A DNA stretch of 64,000 nucleotides from Pseudozyma flocculosa PF-1. Its lineage: Eukaryota; Basidiomycota; Ustilaginomycetes; Ustilaginales; Ustilaginaceae. Made by a program: the position numbers and the translations under genes. Position 1 is the stretch's first letter, and each line of letters opens with the position of its first letter. Positions 29,146-38,654 of this stretch are shown here, piece after piece. The stretch spans positions 1 through 64,000 of the forward strand of contig NW_006920897.1 of NCBI RefSeq assembly GCF_000417875.1. The letters are read 5' to 3'. The notes under the pieces were generated by a model. The model searched no databases and was not told where the DNA came from. It saw only the letters and a list, made by a program, of their open reading frames with translations.

Positions 29146-30996
29146 GCGCCGGCCTGCCCGGAGCGCTTGGATCGGAGTAGCGCGCCGTCTCCATCTTCCT
29201 CCCGTGGGCATGGAGCTCAGTGATCATCCATCTTCCGTATCTGCGGAGCGGCAAGCCACTTGGCTAGGGTAGCCAGAAGAACGCTGGCTGGTCCCACCCT
29301 CCGCAAAGAAACCATCCGTCCCCTGCCCGTTTCGTCGCCGCAGCATCCGAGGGGCGCTCGATGAGCACACAGGAGCTCCCCCACCCGGCATTGGAGCCCG
29401 TCGTGCCCATGGTCGAAGGTCAGCCGCTTGCACGACGATGCTCGGCCAGGCTCATGTCGGCGGATCTGGCTGTGGTCAGGAGGCCAGTCTTTCTTCCCCT
29501 CTCCGTATCCTCCCTGTTGTCCCGGCGCGGATCGCCTGGGAGCCGCTTCGCAAGCCGCGGCGCCCCCGTCTCTCGAGGATGCGATCGGCGGCCATCCTTG
29601 GACCAGGCGATCCGGACCCCAGTCGGCTTAAGCGGTCGGTACGAGTGAGGAGCCCGACTCGTTTCTTCGTCTTTAGACCCCATTGCGGTCAGGCTTCAGC
29701 CACCTCCCACCACGTACTCGTCACCCCGCCTCGTCACCCCGCCTCGCGTAGCGAGCGCCAGGTCGCGGGTGTGCAATCAATTGCAGGCCAGCCTGGGGTT
29801 GCAGCCTCATACCGGTACGATCTCCTGCCGTCGTCTCGCTGCCTGTTTTGACTTGGCCAGTATGAGTGCTAGTCTCCCGGACGGAGGCTCGCGATATCTC
29901 TTGGGCGTCCGGTCGACACGGTATCGTACGCGTGCCACCGTCCGTCCTTGGCGCCGGCGCTCGCTTGCCAAAATGGCGCAGGCCAGGCAGTCCTCCCACC
30001 TCGCGTGGACAGTGGCGCCAAGAAGGTCTAGCTTCCAACTACCGGTAACACGCTCTCTTAGCGCACTCTCGGCTTGCGCGGGCTTTTACAAGTCTACATA
30101 CAGTGCGGTGCGAAAAAAGACACAGTTACGCTGTAGTTGTGAGTACATACCGCCTGGCCTGTCGCATCGCGTGCGGTATCTCGTGCCGGCCTGCCCTATG
30201 GTAGCTTGCTTCACGCTTGGTGCCGTAGCTTGGCTTGCTTCCTGAGTTGCCGCTTGCACCCTGCAACCCCGGGGCTTCCCCGCACCGGCTTCGAGCCCTC
30301 TCTTCCCCGCGTCCAGCCGTCTTCTTGCCTTTCCTGGCCAGGTCTGGCCGTTGCCGTGCCGTGAGCTCCGTGCATGATGCCATACGCAGAGGGGAAACCT
30401 CGCACGCGCCAGCCCAAGTGGCCACGGTACCGGATCAGGCGCACGCGATGCCAGCTCCCGCCCACCTCGCCTGGCTTGGTCCTTGCTCGCCGCGCGCCGC
30501 CGGACTTGACAGCGCGGTGCCACGGTACTGGTACCACGGTACCAAGACTGTACATACCGGTATCTACCGAAACATCTTCCTGGACGGCCTGTTCTTTGCA
30601 ACCACTAGCGGGCTGGTCAGCAAGTCGGCCTTCACAGCTCTTATCTTCTTCCCACGGATCCGTGCAGTAATGGACAGCATCGACGCTTGAAGAGGCCTGA
30701 AGTGGTTGCACCAAGGTACAGCACCACACTCGCACCATGAGTGTGGCTGGTCGACGGAGCCACGTAGGCAGAGGCGCACAGCGGTCTACAGTCTCGCCGT
30801 GTGTCAGGCAACGAGGCAGACGGTGAGCATCCCACCATGCCGCGCAAGACATATAAGAATGGGGGATCCTCGTCTCGAGATCGACGTGTCAACCGCTCGT
30901 CCTCACATCGATCAATCCCTCGACGACGGACTCCATCAAGCCTACTCTCGCACTTTGACCGTGCCACCCTCTGAACCTGCACCTCCACGCAACGAC
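29146..30996. other. Intergenic region between the EST1/SMG7-like and carboxypeptidase S genes
   Basis: These 1.85 kb hold no gene I can support. ACCGGTA/GGTACC-type short palindromes recur between about 29810 and 30565, for example at 29812, 30041, 30426, 30524-30542 and 30557. A TATA-like element lies at 30851. Confidence 0.5.
30851..30857 (+). promoter_or_regulatory. TATA-like element before carboxypeptidase S
   Basis: ATATAAG is followed only three bases later by an in-frame ATG (30859). A transcript started about 30 bases downstream would begin after that ATG, so this element favours the next in-frame ATG at 30997 as the true start. Confidence 0.45.
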
Positions 30997-32919
30997 ATGC
31001 CGACCAAGAATCACAACGGGCGATGCCCTACCGCGGGCGGGGCTCGACCTCAAGCATGGGTCGCCCGTCGACTGGCCTTCGTCGTCCTCCCTCTCTGCCT
31101 CGGCCTGACTTTCTGGCTGCCCAACATCGGCGGCTGCCAAGCCCTCAATCTTCCCAGGGATGCCGCCGCCGCCGTTGTCGACGACGAGGTGCCAAAGTGC
31201 CCCGTGCAGCCGCCTGCGCGCGCGCCCTCGGTCGTGTGGCAGCCAGAGACCAACTCGACCTGGCTCGACGAGAGCGCCGCGAGGCTGGGTGCGGCGGTCC
31301 GCATCCGGACCGTCAGCTACGACGATATGGACCTGGACCCGACGCGCGAGGAACGATTCAAGCCGCTCGTCGACTTCCACGCCTTCCTGGCCGAGACGTT
31401 CCCCCTCTTCCACTCGGTGGCCAACCTGACCAAGGTCAACACCTACGGACTGCTGTACGAGTGGACCGGAAGCGATCCCTCGCTCAAGCCTGCCCTCTAC
31501 CAGGGACACCAGGACGTCGTGCCCGTGCCCGAAGACACTGTGTCTCGCTGGTCCCACGAGCCGTTCAGCGGCGAGTATGATCGAGAAACGGGCCTGGTCT
31601 GGGGTAGGGGAAGCAGCGACGACAAGAACATGCTCATCTCGATCTTTGAGGCCTTCGAGCAGCTGCAGAGCGAAGGGTTTCGACCCCGCCGCACAATCCT
31701 CTTGTCCAGCGGCTTCGACGAGGAGATTGGAGGCCAGCGGGGCGCGGGCACCCTACTCGTCGAGATGCTGAGGCGCTACGGCAACAGTGGCGAGCGTGGC
31801 AATGGCAACTCGACGACGGACAAGCCGCTCGAGTTTATCATCGACGAAGGAGGCCTGGGCATCGGCACCACGCAGCAGGGTCGCCTCGACGTGGCCCTGC
31901 CGGCCGTGGGCGAGAAAGGGTACGCCGACATGCGCATCGACATCGAGACCGAGGGAGGCCACTCTTCGATTCCCCCGGACCACACGGCCATTGGCATGCT
32001 CTCCGAGATGCTCGTCGATCTCGAAAAGAACCCCTTTGAACCCAGCCTGTCGACGCGCAACCCGGTCCTGACGCACCTCATCTGCCTGGCCGACGCCCTC
32101 GACGAGCAGGAGCTTCGTGGCGGCGGCGGCGCCGACGGCGATGACCAGGCCGAGACGTACGAGGGCTTCGTGCTGGACCGAGCGCTGCGCAAGCAGCTGC
32201 GTCGCCCCGACCAATGGCCTCAGGCTGCGCGTCGCATCGCAAAGGACGGGACGAGGACGGAGCGGTTCGTGATCCAGACGTCGCAGGCGATCGACGTCAT
32301 CACTGGCGGCGTCAAGGCCAACGCGCTTCCCGAGTCGGCCAGCGCCACCATCAACTACCGCGTCTCGGTCGACGCGACCGTGCAGCAGGTTGTCGACAAG
32401 GTCGAGGGCCTCGTCGCCCGCGTTGCGCGCCGCCACAACCTCGAGCTCAGCGTCGACGGTCCAGAAAAGGCCAATTCCTCGGACGCGTCGGAGCCGGCGC
32501 GCCGCGATGCCCCATCCGAGGGCAAACAGGCCAGCGGAGGCAAGGTCAAGCTGACGGTGATACAGTCGACGGAGCCCACGCCCGTCTCGCCCGTCACGTC
32601 TAGCCAGTTTGGCATGCTGGCCTCGACCATCCGGCACGTCTTTCCTGGCCGCGGTCAAGAGGGCCAGAATGGCGCCGACGAAAAGGGCAAGGGCAACGCC
32701 ACCGGTAGCGACCGGATCGTGACGCCTGGCGTCATGGCGGGCAATACCGACCTTCGTCGGTACTCGGACCTCTCGACCAACATTTGGCGCTTCCACCCCA
32801 ACACGTTTATGATGAACAGCGGCAAGCACACGGTCGATGAGAGGATGGACATCCGCGCCCATGCCAAGACGACGCGCTTTATCCATGCCCTCGTGCGCAA
32901 TACCGACGGCCCAATCTGA
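30997..32919 (+). CDS. CPS1: Carboxypeptidase S (M20A metallopeptidase, vacuolar)
   Basis: This zinc-dependent exopeptidase releases C-terminal residues from peptides in the vacuole lumen. It is a single exon of 640 residues. It begins with a short cytosolic tail, one signal-anchor helix (about residues 26-42, LAFVVLPLCLGLTFWLP) and then the lumenal catalytic domain, as in yeast Cps1. Metal and catalytic motifs appear in order: YQGHQDVVPVP (His about 171), WGRGSSDDKN (bridging Asp about 208), GFDEEIGG (Glu-Glu about 242), FIIDEGG, GGHSSIPPDHTAIG in the lid domain and NSGKHTVDERM (last His about 610). Two Gly/Ser-rich inserts (about 385 and 490-515) lengthen it relative to yeast (576 residues). 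The downstream ATG was preferred because a TATA-like element lies just upstream. Confidence 0.93.
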   Translation: MPTKNHNGRCPTAGGARPQAWVARRLAFVVLPLCLGLTFWLPNIGGCQALNLPRDAAAAVVDDEVPKCPVQPPARAPSVVWQPETNSTWLDESAARLGAAVRIRTVSYDDMDLDPTREERFKPLVDFHAFLAETFPLFHSVANLTKVNTYGLLYEWTGSDPSLKPALYQGHQDVVPVPEDTVSRWSHEPFSGEYDRETGLVWGRGSSDDKNMLISIFEAFEQLQSEGFRPRRTILLSSGFDEEIGGQRGAGTLLVEMLRRYGNSGERGNGNSTTDKPLEFIIDEGGLGIGTTQQGRLDVALPAVGEKGYADMRIDIETEGGHSSIPPDHTAIGMLSEMLVDLEKNPFEPSLSTRNPVLTHLICLADALDEQELRGGGGADGDDQAETYEGFVLDRALRKQLRRPDQWPQAARRIAKDGTRTERFVIQTSQAIDVITGGVKANALPESASATINYRVSVDATVQQVVDKVEGLVARVARRHNLELSVDGPEKANSSDASEPARRDAPSEGKQASGGKVKLTVIQSTEPTPVSPVTSSQFGMLASTIRHVFPGRGQEGQNGADEKGKGNATGSDRIVTPGVMAGNTDLRRYSDLSTNIWRFHPNTFMMNSGKHTVDERMDIRAHAKTTRFIHALVRNTDGPI

Positions 32920-33992
32920 GGGCGCGAGGGTGTACGGGGACGGTTGCTCGAGCGCGATGGCGTAGGGGAGCTGGTCTATCCATCCCTCGGTGGGCAGAGT
33001 GAAGCGGTGTGTGGGATTCAGATGCAATTGATTCAGTTGGATTGGGTATGGCGCACAGAAACAGACCGCAAAACAGATAAGAAAAGGCGGACAGCGAGGG
33101 CGACAAAGGGATGGCATGTCTCCCCAGCATAATGACCGCCCCATCTTCTTTAAAAGGCGAGGGACGGTGTCTGAGGGGGAACGACCGCCTTCCCCTCTCG
33201 AAAACATCGACGACGAAGAAGGGCATGACCAAAGGGACCGCCCGACCCGTTGACGATGTCGACCGAGAGGGGAAACTGGCGGATCGCTGGGTCGAAGTCT
33301 ATCCGCCACTAAAAATTGGTGCCGACCATGGAGAGATGGGTCGGAAACAGAGTGTTAGGCGGAAGGTTTGGGGTGTGAGGGGGAGTGGAAGGGGATGGGA
33401 CGGGAGCGGAGGAGGAACAAGGGGTCGATGAGCGAGGACCACAGTCGATAGCGAGATGGGGTCGATGCCGAGGCGCGTCGGGATCGACAGACGGAACCAC
33501 AGGCTCAAAGGGGACGAAGAGAGCTGATGATGATGATGATGACGGTGGTGGTGGTGTCCGAGGCTAAGGCCAAGGCAGGGAGAGTGGTGAAGGAAGAGAG
33601 GAAGGAAGACGACGCCCCGCTCTGTGTTACTGCTTTTCTGCGTTGGACAGACGTCGACCCGGCCTGGCTTGCGAAGAAAAAGAGAGCCGACTGGGAAAAA
33701 GCACAAAGTGGGAGCTCATCTGTCGCCCGAGAAAGAGTAGGTCTGCGCCGGCCCCGCGTGCCGTTGGTGGCCTGCCGTCTGGCCTGACCGTCTGGCGGGC
33801 GGTGGGCGCTTCGGATGACTGAATCCGGCCTGGCCTGGCTCGGGCAGGCTGTGCAGCTGGGGCCAGGGTCAGGGTTAGGGTCAGGGTCAGGGTCTCGTTG
33901 CCGGGCCGCTCGGGTCTGATGAGTACAGTTGCTTAGCTCCTCCGTTCCTCGTCCATCTCACCCGCCTCGTTACCCGCTGCTAGGTACTACCA

Positions 33993-34024
<32 letters not shown>

Positions 34025-34184
34025 GCCACCACACCAATCGCCATCACCAAAGCCATCTTGACCTCCACCCTCGCATTGGCCGCAAAACCGCCCTTGCCGC
34101 GACTCGGACTATCCTCGGCCCACTAACAGCCTCGCTCCAGCCTCCCTCCTTCACGTAACACCACAAGCTTCCACCCTGCCACCC
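32920..34184. other. Intergenic region between carboxypeptidase S and the small Cys-rich gene
   Basis: I see no supported gene. It holds a GAT-rich microsatellite (33526-33542), a telomere-like tract (33865-33894) and a CACCGC repeat (33989-34029). Confidence 0.5.
33865..33894. repeat. Interstitial telomere-like repeat
   Basis: Five consecutive hexamers AGGGTC, AGGGTT, AGGGTC, AGGGTC, AGGGTC match the fungal telomere unit TTAGGG except for one T-to-C change in most units. The tract is short and internal. Confidence 0.8.
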
Positions 34185-34765
34185 ATGGGCGACATCGGCG
34201 GCGGCATCGTCGGAGGTCTCTGCGGCGCACTCTGCGCTGCGGTCGCACAATCACTACAGTGGACCTTTTGCGCCACCTGTAAGTCCCCCCTCGCCACTCT
34301 TTCCGCACACGTGCACGTCGTCAAAGCTCTCCCCGCGTGTCACTCGTCTTCCGCTGTCACACCATCTAACACATCCCGTCATCAACCCATGCCCGACCAC
34401 CGCGCCGCACCCTCGCAGCCCATATCGGTTCCGACTTTTCCTGTTGCGACAAGTGCTGCCGCTGCCGCTGCTGCTACACTGAGGGTGCGCTGCCCGTCGA
34501 AGACTACCCCAACCCCAACTCGCTCGAACACGACCCCAACGGACAGGCGCGGCAGCTCGAAGACGTCACAAAGGACCGAGAGGCCGGCCACATCGACGCG
34601 GCACAGCAACAGCAACAGCAACAGCCGCCGCCAGAGTACCGCCCCACCGAGCAGATGCAGATTGTCTCGCAGGCGCCTGCAGCAGCAGCACCGACGACGA
34701 CGACGACAATGTCGAACCCAGCCTCGACAGCCGCCGCCGCCGCTCCCAGCGCTCCCGCCACCTGA
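34185..34765 (+). CDS. Small Cys-cluster protein with hydrophobic N-terminus
   Basis: Two exons, 34185-34278 and 34419-34765, join in phase through a GTAAGT donor and CAG acceptor to give 146 residues. The first exon encodes a Gly/Ala/Cys-rich hydrophobic segment (MGDIGGGIVGGLCGALCAAVAQ), which could be a membrane or palmitoylated anchor. A tight cysteine cluster opens the second exon (SCCDKCCRCRCCYTEG, residues 39-53). An acidic linker with EDYPNPNSLEHDPN, a Gln run, PPPEYRP and an Ala/Thr/Pro-rich tail follow. PPPEY could recruit a WW or Nedd4-type partner. I do not recognise the family and assign no function. Support comes from clean splice signals, uninterrupted phase and a good start context (CCCATGG). 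Confidence 0.6.
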
Positions 34766-34991
34766 GACGGCCGCCTGTGCAGTCCCTCTGCTCGCTCAGC
34801 TTGCCCACCCGCTCCCCGCCCCTGTGAATACGACTTGGATCTCGCGCACCAGCAGCGCCTATACCCGCTTCCCCGACCCGCGCTGCACCGCTCTACTGGT
34901 TCGCTATTCGTCGCGCCGCCCCTTGTACTGCTACCTCGTGCCCTCGACTGATGCTATAGTGCGATCGACCCGTGGACCCCTGGCTGGACGC

Positions 34992-35546
34992 CTACCCGAC
35001 AAACTTTGTGTGGCTGCCCGTGACGACGACCCTCTCGTCGGTGGACCCGGGCTTCCTTGCTTTGACCTCGACATTGATAAAGGCGAGGCGGGAGCCGACC
35101 TTTTGTGCGGTGCCCTTGATGAGGAGCGTCTCACCCTCTTTTGCGGCGCCGACGTAGGTGACGTGGATGTCGACCGAGACGCCCCTCTTTTGGAAGCGGT
35201 CCGGCGAGGTGGAAGCGATGACGATGCCGCCGATCCAGTCAATGATGGTGGCCGAGGTGCAGCCGTGGAGGATGTTGTGCGAGTTCATGAGGTTGCGGGT
35301 GACGGGCAGCTCGGCCGTGACGACGCCCGGTGCGACCGAGGTGAGCGTCAGCTGCGAGGGTTGTCGAGGGTCAGGAAGCCGGCCTCAACGTCTCTGTGAG
35401 CTGGACAAAGGGGCGGGCCGACTCACGTCGCTGAGGAGAAAGGTGTAGACCGGGTTTGCCTCGAGCACTTTTGCGTGGACGAGGTTGAGCTGCTGGAGGG
35501 TGACTGGCAGCTGCTCGGCAGGCTGCTGCTGCTGTTGAGATGCCAT
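34992..35546 (-). CDS. Hotdog-fold thioesterase (4HBT, ACOT13/THEM2-like)
   Basis: Probably hydrolyses an acyl-CoA thioester; the substrate is unknown. Exon 1 is 35546-35427 and exon 2 is 35351-34992, GTGAGT/CAG in phase, 159 residues, a normal length for a single-domain 4HBT protein. Exon 1 gives a Gln-rich start and the first helix (LNLVHAKVLEANPVYTFLLSD). Exon 2 opens with a strand (LTLTSVAPGVVTAEL), then the active-site segment NSHNILHGCTSATIIDWIGG with His-Gly at about 69-70 and the acidic residue Asp78. The remaining sheet follows (RGVSVDIHVTYVGAAKEGETLLIKGTAQKVGSRLAFINVEV). Divergent from the PX-domain gene with about 470 bases between starts. Confidence 0.85.
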
Positions 35547-36019
35547 GGTGGGTAAGGGTACAGGTCAGGGCAGGGCAATCGTGGGTTGAAGGGAAAGTGC
35601 ACGGCTGCTAGAGCGAGAAGAGACCGTGGTGGATGACAAGCAAAGCGGCGATCAAGAAAGACTGTTGGAAGATTGTTACTGGTATTGCCATCGACGTTGG
35701 GGCCGCGGGGCAACGCAACAAGGGGCAGCCGGACAGGCAGAGGGCCCGTGCGAGACGCGCCATGGACCCAAAGCCACAGGAGCAGGTGGAGGCTTGGCCC
35801 GTTGCCATTAACCACCACCACCACCACCACCACCACGACTACCACCACCACGACGACGGCCATCGCCGCTGCCATCAACCGCTACCGGCCATTTCTAGCA
35901 ACAGCCTGCAGCGTTGCATCATGACAGGCTCACACACCACAAGCATACCAACATAGCACTACTTCCACCATCCCCACCCCCCTTGCCCAACCTCCCCGCG
36001 GCCGCCGCCGTCGCACACC
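35547..36019. promoter_or_regulatory. Divergent promoter region with CCA repeat
   Basis: This sits between the thioesterase (-) and PX-domain (+) start codons. It contains an ACC/CCA trinucleotide tract at 35811-35850. No gene is seen. Confidence 0.55.
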
Positions 36020-38458
36020 ATGGACGACGAGCTGGCCAGGGAGCTCCAGCTGGCCACTTCGGACCTTTTGGACCTCGATGCTCTCCATCTCTCGGCGCCG
36101 TCCCGCCCAACATCCTCGCACAGCCGCACACTACGGCCCTCGATCGACATACCCGCACCCACCTTCTCCCCAGAGTCAAAGTTGGAACCGATATACTCGC
36201 CCTCCGACGTGCGCCCACCCTCCTTCTCCCCCTTTCCGTCCCGCCACGCCAGCCGCGTCCCGCACCCGGGCACGACATCGACCAATCACGATGGAGGCGA
36301 GCCTAGCGATGACCATGAGGACCACCTGCCCCTTAGCGGCCTCTCCTCGACCATGGCCTCGGTCAGGGGAGAGCAGGTGCAGAGCATCATCCTCACCGGG
36401 CCCATACACCAAACCGACACGACAGACGACGATCGCATCCCTCCTTCGTCTCCATCAGCAGGTCCCTCGACCGATCGACCCGCATCGGGCCTTCGATCCC
36501 GCATCGCCTTCGACGACGTCTACCTCAACGAGTTTGGCGAGCGCGTCGTCAATGGCAAAGTCGTAGGCCGCATGAGGGGCGGCAGGAGGCGCATCGACCA
36601 AAAGACCGCCACGCCCGAGCCGCCAGACGGCAGCACGACAGGCGACAGCGCCCAGTCGCGTCCACTCACCTCGCTCGACTCGCCCTTCAAAGCGCCCGCA
36701 GCCGCTGCGCCCGCCGCCGCTGTCGTCGCTTCGCCCATACAGCGGCATGCCGAGACTATGCGGCAGGGGACACCACCGGCCTTTTTCTTGCAATCCTTTC
36801 CCGACGCGCTGCAACCCGGCCGGCGCGCGCCCTCGTCAAAGCCTGGTTTCCAACCTGCTGCGACCGTCACTCCCAGCGCCGATGGCGCCGAAGGCAACCC
36901 CCCGGGCCCAGCGCTTCGAGCACCCAAGCCAACGGCCAGGGCGCTCAACTTTGGCGGTGACGACGGCAGCGATGGACTGTCATCGGACGACGACGACATG
37001 GTCAGCGCCTCCTCGGATGCCGCGTCATCCTCATCGGGCCACCAGGCGAGCGTCGCACCCATGGCAAGCAGGGGTGCGGTCACGGCCGACCTGGCATCCA
37101 GCGCCACCTTGACGGCGCCTGGCCCCACTTTCATCGGCATCGACCGGCCCACCAGCCGCAACAGCGTCGCGAGCACGTCAAGGGGAGGTAATTTGAGGGG
37201 CGGCAAGCTTGAGATCCCGTCCATTTCGCGGCGGGCGACGCCGACCATCGAGGTCAGCGCTACGCAGACGGAGCATCTCACACTTCACGGCAACAAGCTG
37301 CAGGCGCGCCGCTCCGAGAGGGAGCTGGGCCGAGTCGAGGACAAGGTGTCGACCTACCGATCGACAGCGGGGCCGCCGTCGTCGCCCCCGGCAGCACATA
37401 CGCTGGGGAGTCGGATCGAGAGCCTGTTCCACACGCCACTCGTACCCCTCGCGACGGAATCCTCCGCGCAGGCACCAGAAGGCACGTGGGAGGACCCGCC
37501 GCGGTGGTCTTCCCAACGTCACTCTGGCGCGGGGACGAGCATCTCTGCGCCATCAAGCCCGACATTCGAGCCTCGGACGCGAGGTCACGACGACGACGAC
37601 GACGACGAGGGTGGGGACGGAGAGAGGGCCTCTCTCGACTCGCTGCCCGCCTCGCTCCTCTCGCTACCAGTCTCTACCATCACGTCGTCGTCGCATTCCG
37701 CCAGTCTGGCATCGAGTCTCGAACGACGACGCAGCGGCGGCGGTGGATCGATCTCGTCCAATTCGAGGAGGAGAAGGGGTGGGCGTGGGAGGTCCGAAGA
37801 TGCCACCTCTACCGGTGGAAACGGGGAGAGGTTTGCGAGGGATGTAGCAATACGAGGCTGGAAGCAGGTCGGATCCCAGGCGCGAGGCTGGGTCGTATTT
37901 GAGATCCGCATCATTTCCAAACAGGTGAGTCGGCCCGCCCCGCCCTCGCTCAGTCGCCTGTCGCCTGCCTGCACGCAGAAAGTGCAGCATGGAAAACGAG
38001 CTCGGGGCCTTTCGACGACCGACGACAACGAGAGGCTGACCTCGCTCGCTTCCCCCTTGCCATGTACGACGATGCATCCAGGGAACGACGATTACCATTT
38101 TCCGAAGGTTCAGCTCCTTTGTCCGCTTACGACAGGTGCTTTGCAACGAAATCAAGGTGAGAAGACGAGCTCCTCAAGTCGTCAGAGGAAGAGATGCCCC
38201 AGACTGATATCACGCCCTCCCCCTCTCCCCCATCTCGCCACGCACACGACTGTGCTGCGCGGGTCGCGACCCGCGCAGGACCAAGCGAGGTATCTGCCCC
38301 CCCTGCCGTCGAAGCGAAAGGGCCTGCTGCACAAGTACGACCCAAGGTACCTCGAGGCGCGCCGGAAGTCGCTCCAATCCTGGATCCAGATTGTCATGCT
38401 CGACCGCATCTGGGGCGCCAGCGACGGACTGCAACGTTGGGTCCTCGAGGGCGAATGA
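36020..38458 (+). CDS. PX-domain protein with long disordered N-terminus
   Basis: PX domains bind phosphoinositides and place proteins on endosomal or vacuolar membranes. Exons 36020-37924, 38082-38156 and 38279-38458 join in phase to about 719 residues. The first 600 residues are Ser/Pro/Asp-rich and low-complexity, with a short conserved-looking block RIAFDDVYLNEFGERVVNGKVVGRMRGG (about 155-185). The PX domain spans the exon junctions: ARGWVVFEIRII, then GTTITIFRRFSSFVRLRQVL with the phosphoinositide-contacting Arg-Arg-Phe-Ser, then a Pro-rich YLPPLPSKRKG loop, then RYLEARRKSLQSWIQIVM. The 75-base middle exon is easily missed: reading through the first intron gives a longer but non-PX tail. 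The C-terminus falls about 20 residues after the domain. I cannot name an orthologue. Confidence 0.75.
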   Translation: MDDELARELQLATSDLLDLDALHLSAPSRPTSSHSRTLRPSIDIPAPTFSPESKLEPIYSPSDVRPPSFSPFPSRHASRVPHPGTTSTNHDGGEPSDDHEDHLPLSGLSSTMASVRGEQVQSIILTGPIHQTDTTDDDRIPPSSPSAGPSTDRPASGLRSRIAFDDVYLNEFGERVVNGKVVGRMRGGRRRIDQKTATPEPPDGSTTGDSAQSRPLTSLDSPFKAPAAAAPAAAVVASPIQRHAETMRQGTPPAFFLQSFPDALQPGRRAPSSKPGFQPAATVTPSADGAEGNPPGPALRAPKPTARALNFGGDDGSDGLSSDDDDMVSASSDAASSSSGHQASVAPMASRGAVTADLASSATLTAPGPTFIGIDRPTSRNSVASTSRGGNLRGGKLEIPSISRRATPTIEVSATQTEHLTLHGNKLQARRSERELGRVEDKVSTYRSTAGPPSSPPAAHTLGSRIESLFHTPLVPLATESSAQAPEGTWEDPPRWSSQRHSGAGTSISAPSSPTFEPRTRGHDDDDDDEGGDGERASLDSLPASLLSLPVSTITSSSHSASLASSLERRRSGGGGSISSNSRRRRGGRGRSEDATSTGGNGERFARDVAIRGWKQVGSQARGWVVFEIRIISKQVSRPAPPSLSRLSPACTQKVQHGKRARGLSTTDDNERLTSLASPLPCTTMHPGNDDYHFPKVQLLCPLTTGALQRNQGEKTSSSSRQRKRCPRLISRPPPLPHLATHTTVLRGSRPAQDQARYLPPLPSKRKGLLHKYDPRYLEARRKSLQSWIQIVMLDRIWGASDGLQRWVLEGE

Positions 38459-38654
38459 CGCGCCTCGCGCGCGCGCCCGAGTCAGCCCGCCGGCCAACCT
38501 GCCTTCACCGCTTCGCGGACTGGCCTGGCCCGGCCGCCCCATTGACCCGGCCTTTAGACTCTGGCCGGCCCCTTTCGTCGTCCGCCTGGGAATTCACTAG
38601 ACCTGCTTTCCTGCCTTTGCAGTCCCTCACCCCTCTCCATCCCATCGCGTCCCC

